Origin: CAYLZN01 sp964387935 | GTDB lineage: Bacteria; Acidobacteriota; Vicinamibacteria; Vicinamibacterales; JAFNAJ01 | NCBI GenBank assembly: GCA_964387935.1 | Contig: CAYLZN010000208.1 | Span: 1-10,567, forward strand | Reading direction: 5' to 3' | Length of the DNA stretch: 10,567 bases | Shown: positions 1 to 9,600 of the stretch, piece by piece | Layout of the letters: each line of letters opens with the position of its first letter | Numbering within the stretch: the stretch's first letter is position 1 | Position numbers and translations under genes: made by a program | Notes under the pieces: generated by a model | The model's input: the letters and a program-made list of their open reading frames with translations, nothing else | Database searches by the model: none | Told to the model about the DNA's origin: nothing

Positions 1-1
1 G

Positions 2-3000
2 TCGAGCGTGCCGCACACGCTCACGCTGACGGCCGGCCCGACGGGGGCGCCGAACCCGGTTTCACCGAGCGGCGCCGCGACGCTGTCGGTGACGGCCCAG
101 GACTCCCTCAATCACACGCTCAGCTACCTGTGGTCGGCCAGCTGCCCCGTGGGCGGCAACGGGACCTTCACCCCGAGCGCGACGGTGGCCTCGCCCAACT
201 GGACGCCGCCCGCGGGTCAGACGGGATCGTTCGCCTGCCTGATCCAGGTGATCGTCGACGACGGTTCGGGCAAGTCGGTGCAAGGCTCCTACATCCACAA
301 CGTGAACACCGGGCCGCCGCCGACGCATACGGTGACCTTCACCGTGCCGCCGTCGGGGACGCCGAACCCCGTGGCGGCAGCCGGGGCGGTCGCGCTGACG
401 ACCACGGCGACCGACTCGCTCGGTCACGCGCTCGTCTACACCTGGTCCGCTACCTGCTCGACGCTTCCCAACAACGGCAGCTTCACGCCGTCGGCCACGG
501 GGCAGTCGACGACCTGGGTGGCGCCCTCGAACACGACGGGCACCTCGCAGCCGTGCACGATGCTCGTCACGGCAGATGACGGGCAGGGGCAGACGGCCTC
601 GGTGTCGTTCATTCAGACCGTGAACACCGTGCCGGGCAACCACACGCTCACGATCCAGACGCCGCCCGCCGGCACGCCGAACCCGGTGCCGTCCGGGCAG
701 GCGGTGGCCCTGAGCGTGGGCGCCGTGGATTCGGAGGGCCACACGCTGAGCTACCTGTGGCAGTCGGTGTGCGGCAGCGGGGTGACCAACGGCACGTTCT
801 CGAACCCGATCGCGCCATCGCCGACATGGACCGCGCCGGCGAACCCGACCGGTGGTGACGTGTTGTGTCTCATCACGGTGCTGGTGGCCGACGGCTTCGG
901 TCTCTCCGAGAAGCCGAGCGTCCTGCAGACCGTGCAGACGGTGCCGCACACGCTGACGATTCAGACTGCGCCCAGCGGGACACCGAACCCGGTGGAGTCG
1001 GCCGGCGGCGTGTCGGTGGTGTTCCAGGCGGTCGATTCGTGGCTGCACGCGTTGAGCTACAAGTGGACCGCCACGTGTCCCGGGCTGACCGGCACGGGTT
1101 CGTTCAGCCCGAGCGACACGGCCGCCGAGGTCAGCTGGACCGCCCCCGGCAACTACACGGGCGTTCAGAGGTCCTGCACGATCAAGGTGGACGTCACCGA
1201 CGGCCAGGGCAAGTCGGAGACGGCGTCGTACGCCCAGTTGATCGATCCCGGACTCGTGCCCATCACGGTCGTCGCGACCAACTGGGTCGGCGACCCGCTC
1301 GAGTACCCGACCGGCAGTCCGAATCCGTCGCTGCTGGCACGGCCGAACTACGCGGTCGTGCTCTACCGGGCGGACGGGGTCACGCAGGTCCACGCCATCG
1401 ACGTGTTCGCGATGAACGACCTGGTGGAGTGGCCCGTGGAGACGCTGTTCGCGTCGGGTGAGGCCGCGGTGGTGAAGATCTGGCGCACCGACACCTCCGG
1501 CTACAGTCCGTCGTGGGACACCCCGTCGCCGCTGCCGGCATGGAAGACCAACCCGCTGAAGCAGCAGGTGGCGAGTGCCAACATCACCATCACGGAGAAC
1601 ACCACCTACACCATCCGCGCGCTCGTCGACACCGACAGCGACGGGATGGACGACTTCTGGGAGCTGCGGTACGGACTCGACCCGGGCTTCCCGGGCGACT
1701 CGACGCTGGACCCGGACCTCGACACGCTGACCAACCGCGACGAGTTCCAGAAGGGGACGAACCCGTTCAACGCGGACACGGATGGCGACTCGGTCAACGA
1801 CAACGTCGAGGCGGCCAACGGCGACAACCCGGCGGACGCGGGCGACTGGACGCCGCCCGCACTTCGCGCCACCTCGGGCGACAAGGTCGTGTATCTGAGC
1901 TGGAACGGCGTGCTCAAGGCCGACAGCGCGGTGATCACGGTGTCGCGCATGGACGGCGCGCTGGAGACGCCCCTGGGGACGATTCCGGTGGCCGACATCA
2001 AGACGGATCGCCTGCGCGTGCTCACGCTGCCAGGGGTTCCGGGCGGCCCGCTCGTCAACGGCGACGTCTACCGCTTCGGACTGCGACTGACGCGCAGCAC
2101 GGTGACCCGACCGCCCACCGCGTCGGAGCTGGTCTCGGCCAAGCCGGGGGCGCTGGCACTCGCGCCGCGCTTCCCGACGGTGTTCCTGCACGGCTTCGGC
2201 GGCCGCGGTGATGCGGAGGGCTCGTTTGCCGACAGCCTCCACTTCGCGGCCAACACGCTGGGCTGGACGTTCGGCGGGCGGTTCTGCTTCCCCGGAATCG
2301 GGCTGACGCCGGCCGTCGATGCGAGCTTCGCGGGCACGACGATGCGGACGACGAACGTAGCCGGGCTCGGGCCCGCGGAGAACGCGGTCTGCACGGGCCT
2401 CGGCACTACACCGATCGGGTCCGGCCAGTTCTTCACGGTGGACTTCGGCAACAACTTCGGCAAGTACGGGAGCGACCAGGGTGGGGGGCTCTTCCATCAG
2501 GCCAAGGAAGTGGAGCGCGTGGTAGACGCCTTGGCGGCCGCCGGCGTGACCAACGCGACCGGCGTCGCCCTCGCGGGCCACGGGACGGGTGCGCTCGCGG
2601 CACGGAAGTACTTGCAGGACAGCCAGAACGGCGACGGGCAGGTCGAGGCACTGGTCTCCTACGGTGCGCCGAACCTCGGGGCCGACACGGGCTACTGGTG
2701 CTCGGCCTCCGGGAATCCCTCCGTGACCGGCCTCGGCGGGGTCTTCGGCCAGGTGCTGACGGCGCTGACCGCGAGTGGCGCGTGCGCGAGCCCGGCCGGC
2801 GTCGGCGGCGTCCGGGACACGCAGTTCGCGTGCGTGGACGATCAGGTGTCGCTGAACGCCTTCCTCGCCGACGACACCTCCCTGCCCAACTCGGTGCTCT
2901 ACACCTCGGTGGCCAGTGCATGGCAGGCCGTGCCCTGGAACGCCGCGGTCCTGCCAGGCGCCGGACGGCGTTCCGCGGACTGCCTGGGCGCGGACTGGGA

Positions 3001-3466
3001 CGGGCTGGTGCCTGGGCTGAGCCAGGACCTCAACAACACGGGGCTCGTGCTCGATGCGGCGCGCACGTTGCCGTCGGAACGGTTCGCCGCCAGCGAGGGC
3101 CACAACATCGCGTCCGTGTTCTGCGGGCTCGAAGAAAAGTGCCTGGTGGTCCAGGCCACCGCGGGCGTGGAGATCTCGGTCGCGGATCCTCTCGGCCGCA
3201 CGGTGAGCCGTCAGGTCACCGAGATTCCCGGCGCCGGGTTCGAAACGCCCTACGTCGAGGAGGAAGAGCTCCAGACCGTCGTGATTCCATTCGTGACGAC
3301 GGGCACCTATACGGTGACGGTGACCGGGAAGCAAGGCGTCTCGACGAGCACCCGGTTCACGTTGACCGCCCTCCGCGAGAGCGGGCTGACGGTGCTCGCC
3401 AACAGCGTGCGGATCCAGGACATTCCGGTGGCGGGCTATCCGATCACCGGCGTCGTGGGCCGGTAG
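2..3466 (+). CDS. Large secreted multidomain protein, 5'-truncated: Ig/PKD-like repeats, TSP3-like calcium repeats, degenerate lipase-like domain
   Basis: The reading frame is open at the left edge and ends with TAG at 3464-3466, giving 1154 visible codons; the true start lies upstream. The GTG at 8 sits inside a repeat linker (SSVPHTLTL) and is not a start. Domain order by base position: four ~104-residue Ig/PKD-like repeats (14-1252); an unassigned beta-rich region (about 1259-1627); Asp-rich thrombospondin-type-3-like repeats (1628-1846); a fibronectin-III-like stretch (about 1847-2150); an alpha/beta-hydrolase resembling bacterial lipases (about 2162-3130); and a C-terminal beta domain ending GVVGR. 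The hydrolase keeps HGFGG, WDGLVPG and SEGHN, but its nucleophile elbow is GHGTG, so esterase activity is doubtful. Repeats plus calcium motifs suggest an extracellular or surface location, which is inferred because the N-terminus is not visible. The next gene shares the repeat family and strand. The coding call is near certain; the biological role is unknown. Confidence 0.93.
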   Translation, partial: SSVPHTLTLTAGPTGAPNPVSPSGAATLSVTAQDSLNHTLSYLWSASCPVGGNGTFTPSATVASPNWTPPAGQTGSFACLIQVIVDDGSGKSVQGSYIHNVNTGPPPTHTVTFTVPPSGTPNPVAAAGAVALTTTATDSLGHALVYTWSATCSTLPNNGSFTPSATGQSTTWVAPSNTTGTSQPCTMLVTADDGQGQTASVSFIQTVNTVPGNHTLTIQTPPAGTPNPVPSGQAVALSVGAVDSEGHTLSYLWQSVCGSGVTNGTFSNPIAPSPTWTAPANPTGGDVLCLITVLVADGFGLSEKPSVLQTVQTVPHTLTIQTAPSGTPNPVESAGGVSVVFQAVDSWLHALSYKWTATCPGLTGTGSFSPSDTAAEVSWTAPGNYTGVQRSCTIKVDVTDGQGKSETASYAQLIDPGLVPITVVATNWVGDPLEYPTGSPNPSLLARPNYAVVLYRADGVTQVHAIDVFAMNDLVEWPVETLFASGEAAVVKIWRTDTSGYSPSWDTPSPLPAWKTNPLKQQVASANITITENTTYTIRALVDTDSDGMDDFWELRYGLDPGFPGDSTLDPDLDTLTNRDEFQKGTNPFNADTDGDSVNDNVEAANGDNPADAGDWTPPALRATSGDKVVYLSWNGVLKADSAVITVSRMDGALETPLGTIPVADIKTDRLRVLTLPGVPGGPLVNGDVYRFGLRLTRSTVTRPPTASELVSAKPGALALAPRFPTVFLHGFGGRGDAEGSFADSLHFAANTLGWTFGGRFCFPGIGLTPAVDASFAGTTMRTTNVAGLGPAENAVCTGLGTTPIGSGQFFTVDFGNNFGKYGSDQGGGLFHQAKEVERVVDALAAAGVTNATGVALAGHGTGALAARKYLQDSQNGDGQVEALVSYGAPNLGADTGYWCSASGNPSVTGLGGVFGQVLTALTASGACASPAGVGGVRDTQFACVDDQVSLNAFLADDTSLPNSVLYTSVASAWQAVPWNAAVLPGAGRRSADCLGADWDGLVPGLSQDLNNTGLVLDAARTLPSERFAASEGHNIASVFCGLEEKCLVVQATAGVEISVADPLGRTVSRQVTEIPGAGFETPYVEEEELQTVVIPFVTTGTYTVTVTGKQGVSTSTRFTLTALRESGLTVLANSVRIQDIPVAGYPITGVVGR
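14..1252 (+). repeat. Four tandem ~104-residue Ig/PKD-like domains in gene 1
   Basis: Copies begin at the His of the (P/T/N)HT(L/V)T motif at bases 14, 326, 641 and 947, with spacings of 312, 315 and 306. Each copy has the same order of landmarks: a HTLTI-like strand, G(T/A)PNPV, a D(S)xxHxLxYxW motif, a Cys four residues after that Trp, a W(T/V)(A/P)P motif, a second Cys about 35 residues after the first, and a V.DG.G strand. The D..GH.L.Y.W and V.DG.G spacing resembles PKD/K319L-like beta-sandwich domains; I assign no exact family. The SSV residues before the first copy match inter-repeat linkers, so the array probably continues to the left of the window. Confidence 0.9.
1259..1627 (+). other. 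Unassigned beta-rich linker domain between repeats and TSP3-like region of gene 1
   Basis: About 123 residues starting VPITVVATNW and ending ITENTTYTIRALV. It lacks the two cysteines and the WTAP motif of the repeats, although a GSPNPS motif near 1314-1331 recalls their GTPNPV start. Alternating hydrophobic residues and many Thr and Val suggest beta strands. I recognise no family. It could be a strongly diverged repeat or a separate adaptor domain leading into the calcium-binding segment. Confidence 0.5.
1628..1846 (+). other. Thrombospondin type-3-like calcium-binding repeats (within gene 1)
   Basis: Three Asp-rich loops are visible in a row: DTDSDGMDDFWE, DPDLDTLTNRDEF followed by KGTNP, and DTDGDSVNDNVEAANGDNP. 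The DxDxDGxxD pattern followed by a G(T/D)NP turn is the known signature of bacterial TSP3-like repeats, which bind calcium and often act as rigid spacers in secreted proteins. Here they separate the Ig-like repeats from the lipase-like domain. Calcium binding is inferred from the motif. Confidence 0.82.
1847..2150 (+). other. Fibronectin-III-like domain (within gene 1)
   Basis: The segment opens WTPPALRATSGDKVVYLSWNG, a pattern like the first strands of fibronectin type III modules (P..L.A..GD..V.LSW). It later has DVYRFGLRLTRS, like the F/G strand region, and ends in a Pro/Thr/Ala linker before the hydrolase. Similarity is judged from strand pattern only, so the assignment is tentative. Confidence 0.45.
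2162..3130 (+). other. Lipase-like alpha/beta-hydrolase domain with Gly in place of catalytic Ser (within gene 1)
   Basis: The core starts FPTVFLHGFGGRGD, with HGFGG at 2189-2203 matching the oxyanion-hole motif of bacterial triacylglycerol lipases and PGAP1-like hydrolases. The nucleophile elbow follows a typical helix-strand run (VERVVDALAAAGV then GVALAG) and is GHGTGALAARKYL at 2576-2614; active relatives usually read GHSxGGL.AR. The nucleophile codon is GGG at 2582-2584. The usual acid is probably Asp 2999-3001 in WDGLVPG, and the His is 3101-3103 in SEGHN. Oxyanion, acid and His motifs are therefore kept while the Ser is absent. The domain may bind lipid or another ligand without hydrolysing it. 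Fold assignment is moderately confident; loss of activity is inferred. Confidence 0.75.
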
Positions 3467-3473
3467 ACAAGAA

Positions 3474-3504
3474 GGCGTGGCCTCGATGACCTCGGGGCCA
3501 CGCC
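3474..3504 (+). terminator. Strong hairpin 7 bases after the gene 1 stop, likely intrinsic terminator without a U-tract
   Basis: GGCGTGGCC (3474-3482) pairs perfectly with GGCCACGCC (3496-3504). The stem continues inward through a T-G wobble (3483/3495) and three more pairs (CGA 3484-3486 with TCG 3492-3494), giving 13 pairs around the five-base loop TGACC. No T-run follows on the + strand, as is common for terminator-like hairpins in GC-rich bacteria. The position directly after the stop suggests transcription termination or mRNA 3'-end protection for gene 1. It would also weaken read-through into gene 2. Confidence 0.68.
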
Positions 3505-3559
3505 CACGAGACGTGACCGAATCCTCACAACCCTCCGTCGGAGACGTCGCGGCCGTCGA

Positions 3560-3584
3560 GCGCCGGGTGGAACCCGGTCGGCGC
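3560..3584 (+). promoter_or_regulatory. Small hairpin in the gene 2 leader
   Basis: CCGGGT (3563-3568) and ACCCGG (3572-3577) form a perfect six-pair stem closed by a GGA loop. GCG 3560-3562 can add three outer pairs with CGC 3582-3584 across a TCGG bulge. It ends nine bases before the Shine-Dalgarno sequence, so it could influence ribosome access or mRNA stability. It matches no riboswitch I recognise and could be chance in GC-rich DNA. No convincing -35/-10 promoter could be picked out in 3467-3603. Confidence 0.3.
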
Positions 3585-3592
3585 CCGCTGCA

Positions 3593-3598
3593 AGGGGA
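3593..3598 (+). promoter_or_regulatory. Shine-Dalgarno site of gene 2
   Basis: AGGGGA lies five bases upstream of ATG 3604. In-frame TGA codons at 3487 and 3514 bound the frame on the left, and no ATG, GTG or TTG occurs in frame between them and 3604. This site therefore fixes the start. Confidence 0.8.
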
Positions 3599-3603
3599 CC
3601 ATC

Positions 3604-3666
3604 ATGAAGCGGTTGGCATGGATGCTCGTTCCGGGGCTCCTTGGCCTGGCCTCGCCGGTCCAGGCC
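3604..3666 (+). other. Sec-type signal peptide of gene 2 protein
   Basis: MKR supplies the positive n-region, LAWMLVPGLLGLA the hydrophobic core, and SPVQA the c-region with a V-x-A signal peptidase I site before Tyr22. There is no lipobox Cys and no twin-Arg motif, so ordinary Sec export with cleavage is the simplest reading. Confidence 0.88.
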
Positions 3667-6600
3667 TACACGGGCCCCGGAACCCCGCTCGCCTACGATC
3701 GGCTCATCAACGGGATTCGCGTCGTGATGACCGTGCAGCCCAAGATTCTGCCTGGGGGCTACACGCGCTTCACGATGACGGCCTATGTGCCGATCGAGAG
3801 CGATACCATCGGCAAGAACATCGCCCTCCAGCTCCGCCGCTACACCCCCACTGATCCGATTGTGATCGACGGTTGCACGGTCAGCCCGCCGCCGAGCGCC
3901 GTGGGCACGACCGTCGCGTTCTCCTGCGACGCGGAGATCTTCACCCTGGTGGGCAGCAGCCTCGTCCCGGGCACGACGGTGGGCCTGTATCCCTACGTGT
4001 TCCGGCCGTCCGACACCCCCACCGGTGAACTCACCCACGACGGGCGGGACTTCCGCCTCAACGTGCCGGTGGTGGGGGACGATACCTACGAGCCGAACGA
4101 CATGCTGGGGACCGCCTCGGACTTCGGGACGCCGTCGGCCCCGGTCTCGATCAAGGACCTTGTCTGGCGCAACAACGACGTCTACAAGTTCACCGTCCCA
4201 CCCGGCGGCGGTTCCGCAACGGTGCGCATCGACTTCTGGGCGAAGGCCGCGGACCTCGATCTCTGGATCTACGACGCCGCCGGGGACATCGTCGGCGGCA
4301 GCCTGGGTTCGGATCAGGACTACGAGCTGGTCAACGTGCCCGTAGACGCCGGCTCGATCTACTACATCAGCATCGAACCGGGGCTCGACGTGAGCCCGGC
4401 GTTCTACGACCTCTCGTTCGAGGTCAATGCCCCGGACATCATCACGGTGACCGATGGTCCGAGGGGCAGCCCGAACCCGGTCGGGTCGGGGGGCGCCGTC
4501 AGCCTCACCGTGTCGGCCACGGACTCGCTCGACCATCCGCTCACGTACTTCTGGTCGGTGACCTGCTCGACCTCGCTGATTGGCGTCGGGTCGTTCAACG
4601 ATCGCACGCTCCGCACGCCGACGTGGACGGCGCCCATCAACCCCACGGCCAGCCCGAAGGAGTGCTTCGTCAAGGTGCGCGTCGAGGACGATCACGACGT
4701 GGTGGTGAACACGCAATTCACCCAGGTGATCGGGCCAGCGGGCGACACGTTGACCATCACGACGTTCCCTGCCGGCACACCGAACCCGGTGGTGCCGCCA
4801 GGTTCGGCGTCGCTCTCGGTTGCCGCGGTCGACTCGCTGGGCCACCCGCTCGAGTACGAATGGTCCGCGGTGTGCCCGCCCCAGCTGGGAGGCAACGGCG
4901 CGTTCTCACCGGGCACCGGCGCGCAGTCGCCTGTGTGGACGCCCCCGCACAACTTCACCGGCGTCCAGCAGACGTGCACGATCAGCGTGCTCATCGACGA
5001 CCAGTGGGGCCAGACGGCGGCCGCGGGTTACGCGCAGCGGGTAGATCCAACCCCCCACACCGTGACCTTCGCGTCTCCGCCGGGAGGACTGCCGAACCCC
5101 GTGGCCTCGGGCGGCATCGTTGCCACGACGGCCTCGGCTGCCGACAGCTACGGCCACACGCTGACCTACGCGTGGTCGGCCGCCTGCCCGGGACTGGGCA
5201 CCGGCGGCACGTTTGCCAACCCCGGCGTGCAGAACGCGACCTGGACGGCCCCGACGAATCTGACCGGAGCGACGCAAGTCTGTGAGCTCACCGTTACGGC
5301 CAGCGATCCCGAGGCCGTGTCAGCGACGGCGTCCTTCGAGCAACTGGTGTTCGCCCTGCCGCACGAGCTGACCATCACCTCGCCGCCGGCGGGCACGCCC
5401 AACCCGGTCGAGTCGAGCGGAGTGGCTGCGCTCAGCGTGGTCGCCAGCGATTCGTACGGCCACGCGCTGACCTACGAGTGGAGCGCCATCTGTCCTGGAA
5501 CCGTCACCGGGCAGGGGAGCTTCGCGCCGGGGCCGAACGTGGCCACGCCCACGTGGACGGCGCCGCAGAACAAGACCGGCGCGACGGTGGCGTGCACGCT
5601 GCGCGTGGTCGTGCGCGACACGATCGGCGACAACGCGACGGCCTCGTTCTCCCAGGGCGTGGCGTCGATCCCCCACACCCTCACCATCACCCAGTCTCCC
5701 GCTGGTGCGCCGGATCCGGTGGCGTCGTCAGGGGTCGCGCAGTTGTCCGTCGTGGCGGCAGACTCGCTCGACCACGCCCTCAGCTACGCCTGGACGGCGA
5801 CGTGCCCGGGCTCGCTGGGCGGGAACGGGACCTTCGCGCCGAGCGCCAGCGAGCGCGAGCCCGCCTGGACGGCCCCCGCCAACCTCACGGGCGACACGCA
5901 GGCGTGCGCCATGCAGGTGGTCGTCAGCGACGGCACCGGCGAGAGCGTATCGGCCTCGTACAACCAGAGTGTGCAGTCGGTGCCGCACACGCTGACGATG
6001 ACCGTGCCGCCCGCGGGAACGCCCAATCCCGTCGTGTCCGGCGGCCCGGTCGTGCTCTCGGTGACCGTCGTGGACTCGCTGCCGCACGACCTGGCGTATG
6101 TGTGGAGCGCCACCTGTCCCGGGGCGTTGGGGGACAACGGAACCTTCGCGCCAGGCCCGAACGTCGCGGCGCCGACGTGGACGGCGCCGGTGAATCGAAC
6201 CGGAAGTTCCCAGGCGTGCTCGATCGCGGTCGTCGTCGACGACGGGCATGGCAGATCGGTGAACGGGTCGTTTCTCGAAACCGTCGACTCGGTGCCGCAC
6301 ACGTTGACCATCACGCAGGCACCGAGCGGCACACCGGGCACGGTGGCCTCGGGCGGAACGATGGCCCTGACCACAGCGGCGGAGGATTCGCTGGGCCACC
6401 CCGTGGGGTACTCGTGGAGCGCGAGCTGTCCGATCGCCATGGGGGGCACGGGCACGTTCACGCCCGCGGCCAACGTGCAGAATCCGTCAGGGACCGCACC
6501 CGCGAACCCGACGGGCGTGGCGCAGTCGTGCACGATCACGGTCATCGCGAGCGACGGGCTCGACAAGTCGGCGACACAGGGCTTCGTCGCCACCGTGAAC

Positions 6601-9600
6601 CCCGCTCCCAATGAGATCACGATCACCACGGCACCGGCAGGCAACCCCAACCCGGTGGCGTCCGGTGGGCTCACGCTCCTGACCGTCGCCGCCAGCGATC
6701 AGCTCGGACGGAGCCTGGCGTATGCGTGGACCGCGATCTGCGCGGCGCTCGGTGGCCCGGGCACGTTTGGGCCCGGAGCCTCTGTGCAGAATCCGTCCTG
6801 GACCGCGCCCGCGAACCTGACCGGCGTGGCGCAGACGTGCACGTTGTCAGTGACGGTGACGGACGGTTTCGGCGCGAGTGCGACGGGCACGTTCGTGGAG
6901 ACGGTGAACCCCGCCCCGAATACGGTGACGATCACGGCGGGTCCTGTCGGATCCCCGAACCCTGTGGCCTCGGGGGCGGCGGTCGCCCTGACCGTCTCGG
7001 CGAGCGACGAACTGGGACGCGCGCTGAGCTACGCGTGGAATGCGACCTGCCCGGGCGCCCTGGGCTCCCAGGGGACGTTTTCGCCGGGTGCCAACGTGCA
7101 GAATCCGACGTGGGCCGCTCCGGCGAACCTGACCGGTCTCCCCCAGGCCTGCACGCTGGCCGTCGTCGTGACCGACGGCTTCGGGGCGAGCGCGACCAAC
7201 AGCGTCACGCAGACTGTGGAGCCCGCGCCGAACGCAATCACCATCACAGCGGATCCGGCGGGTGCGCCGAACCCTGTCGCCTCCGGTGGTGCGGTCGCCC
7301 TGAGCGTCTCGGCGAGCGACGAACTGGGACGCGCGTTGAGCTACACCTGGAGCGCAAGTTGCCCCGGGGCCCTCGGCGGCCAGGGGACGTTCGCGCCCGG
7401 ACCGGGCACCCAGCATCCGACCTGGACGGCCCCGGCGAACCTCACGGGGAGCCCGCAGGATTGCACGCTCACGGTGAACGTCACCGACGGATTCGGCGCC
7501 AGCGCATCGCGGGGGTTCACGGAGACCGTCAACGCCGCACCCAACACGGTGACGATCACCGCGGGTCCCGAAGGCTCGCCGAACCCGGTGGCGTCAGGTG
7601 GCCCCGTGGCGCTCAGTGTGACGGCGGCCGACGAATTCGGTCGCACGCTGAGCTATTCCTGGAGCGCCACCTGCCCGGCGGCCTTCGGTGGCAGCGGGGT
7701 CTTCTCGCCGGCCAACAGCGTGCAGACGCCGACGTGGACGGCTCCAGCCAACCTCACGGGCACCGCGCAGGGCTGCACCGTGTCGGTGTCGGTGACCGAT
7801 GGCTTCGGCGCGACGGCCACGGGGACGTACACCGAGACGGTGAACCCGGCGCCGAACACGATCACCATCACGGCCGGGCCCTCGGGCACGCCGAACCCCG
7901 CGGCGTCTGGGGCGGCTGTCGCTGCGAGCGTCACGGCGAGCGACGAACTGGGACGCGTCCTGAGCTACGCGTGGAGCGCGAGCTGTCCAGCGGCACTGGG
8001 CGGCCAGGGGACGTTTTCGCCCGGCAGCGACGTGCAGAATCCGACATGGACGGCTCCGGCCAATCTGAGCGGCGTCGCGCAGGACTGCACTCTGGTGGTG
8101 GGCGTCAGCGATGCCTTCGGCGCGAGCGCGACGGGGAACTTCGTCGAGACGGTGAACCCGGCGCCGAACACGATCACGATGACCAGCGCGCCGACCGGCA
8201 CGCCGAACCCGGTCGAATCAGCCGGCGCCGTCACGCTGAACGTGGCGGCAACCGACGAACTGGGCCGCGTGCTGGCCTTCGCCTGGACGTCCACGTGTCC
8301 CGCGGCGATCGGCGGCAACGGGACGTTCGCTCCCGGACCTGACGTTCAGAACCCGACGTGGACCGCCCCCGCGAACCTGACTGGCGTCGGGCACGGCTGC
8401 ACGCTGACCGTCACGGTGACGGACGGGTTCGGGGCCAGCACCGCGCAGGGCTTCACGGAGACCGTGGACGCTGCGCCCAACTCGATCACGTTCACGGCCG
8501 GGCCCTCGGGCACACCCAATCCCGTGCCATCGTCCGGCAGCGTTGCGCTCGGCGTGGCGGCCACCGACGTGCTCGGGCGCGAGCTGAGTTATGCCTGGAA
8601 GGCCACGTGCCTGCCGGCGCTCGGCAGCCACGGGTCCTTCAGCCCTGCGGCCAACGTCCAGACGCCGACCTGGACGGCGCCAGCCAACACCAGCGGCCTC
8701 GACCAGACGTGCGTGATCACCGTCACGGTGGCGGACGGGTTCGGGGCCAGCACGACGCAGGGCTTCACCGAGACGGTGCAGCCAGCGCCGAACACGATCA
8801 CGATTACGACACTGCCAACCGCGACGCCGAATCCGGTCGCCTCCGGCGGCAGCACGGGCCTTTCCGCTGCGGCGAGCGATGAGTTCGGACGCACGCTGAC
8901 CTATGCCTGGAGTGCGAGCTGCCCGGGTGACCTCGGCGGGAACGGGAGTTTCTCTCCCGCCGCCACCGTGCAGAACCCCTCGTGGTCGGCGCCGGTCAAC
9001 CTCACTGGCGTGGCCCGGGTCTGTGCGGTGGCCGTGACGGTGAGCGACGGCTTTGGCGCCACGACGTCGGCCAGCGGGTCGGTGACTGTCTCGCCGGCCC
9101 CCAACACGGTGACGATCCAGAGCACCACGGGCACGCCGAATCCCGTTGCGTCAAGCGGCGCCATGGCATTGAGCGTGGTGGCCAGCGACGACCTCGGCCG
9201 GGCGTTGTCCTACGCATGGAGCGCGGTGTGTCCGGGCCTGGGCAGCACCGGCACGTTCACACCAAACACTGACGCGCAGAACCCGACCTGGACGGCCCCG
9301 GCGAATCCCACCGGCACCTCGACGCCTTGCACGCTGACGGTGACGGTGAATGACGGGTTCGGAGCCAGCGCGGTCGGCGCCGTCACGGCGACGGTGGACC
9401 CGGCGCCGAACACGGTGACGATCACGAGCGGACCCACCGGGGTACCGAATCCTGCGGCGTCTGGCGGGGCGGTGGCACTGGCGGTGTCGGCGAGCGACCT
9501 GCTGGGGCGCCCGCTCGGCTATGCGTGGAGCGCGGCGTGTCCCATGCTCGGCGGGCCGGGAGCCTTTGGCCCAAGTGCGGACGTTCAGGCACCGACGTGG

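Noticed and set aside
8..10. GTG at 8 as the start codon of gene 1
   Set aside because: The frame is open to the left edge, and the codons before GTG (tcg agc) fit the inter-repeat linker. No Shine-Dalgarno sequence or signal peptide is present.
62..3334. Stop-free antisense frame of about 1090 codons opposite gene 1
   Set aside because: Its translation is dominated by Arg, Ala, Gly and His with no recognisable domains, as expected for the complement of GC-rich coding DNA. The + strand shows clear domains and repeats across the same bases.
3467..3603. Riboswitch in the gene 2 leader
   Set aside because: I compared it by eye with cyclic-di-GMP, SAM, TPP and cobalamin riboswitch cores and saw no matching conserved core. 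Only simple hairpins are supported.
3477..3854. Small + strand gene overlapping the gene 1 terminator and the gene 2 signal peptide
   Set aside because: Its start lies inside the hairpin with no ribosome-binding site. It is out of frame with the signal peptide and PPC coding and has Arg-rich shadow composition.
3436..4845. Antisense frame of about 469 codons covering the intergenic region and the start of gene 2
   Set aside because: It is Arg/His-rich with low-complexity composition and no visible domain. It overlaps the well-supported signal peptide and PPC coding on the + strand.
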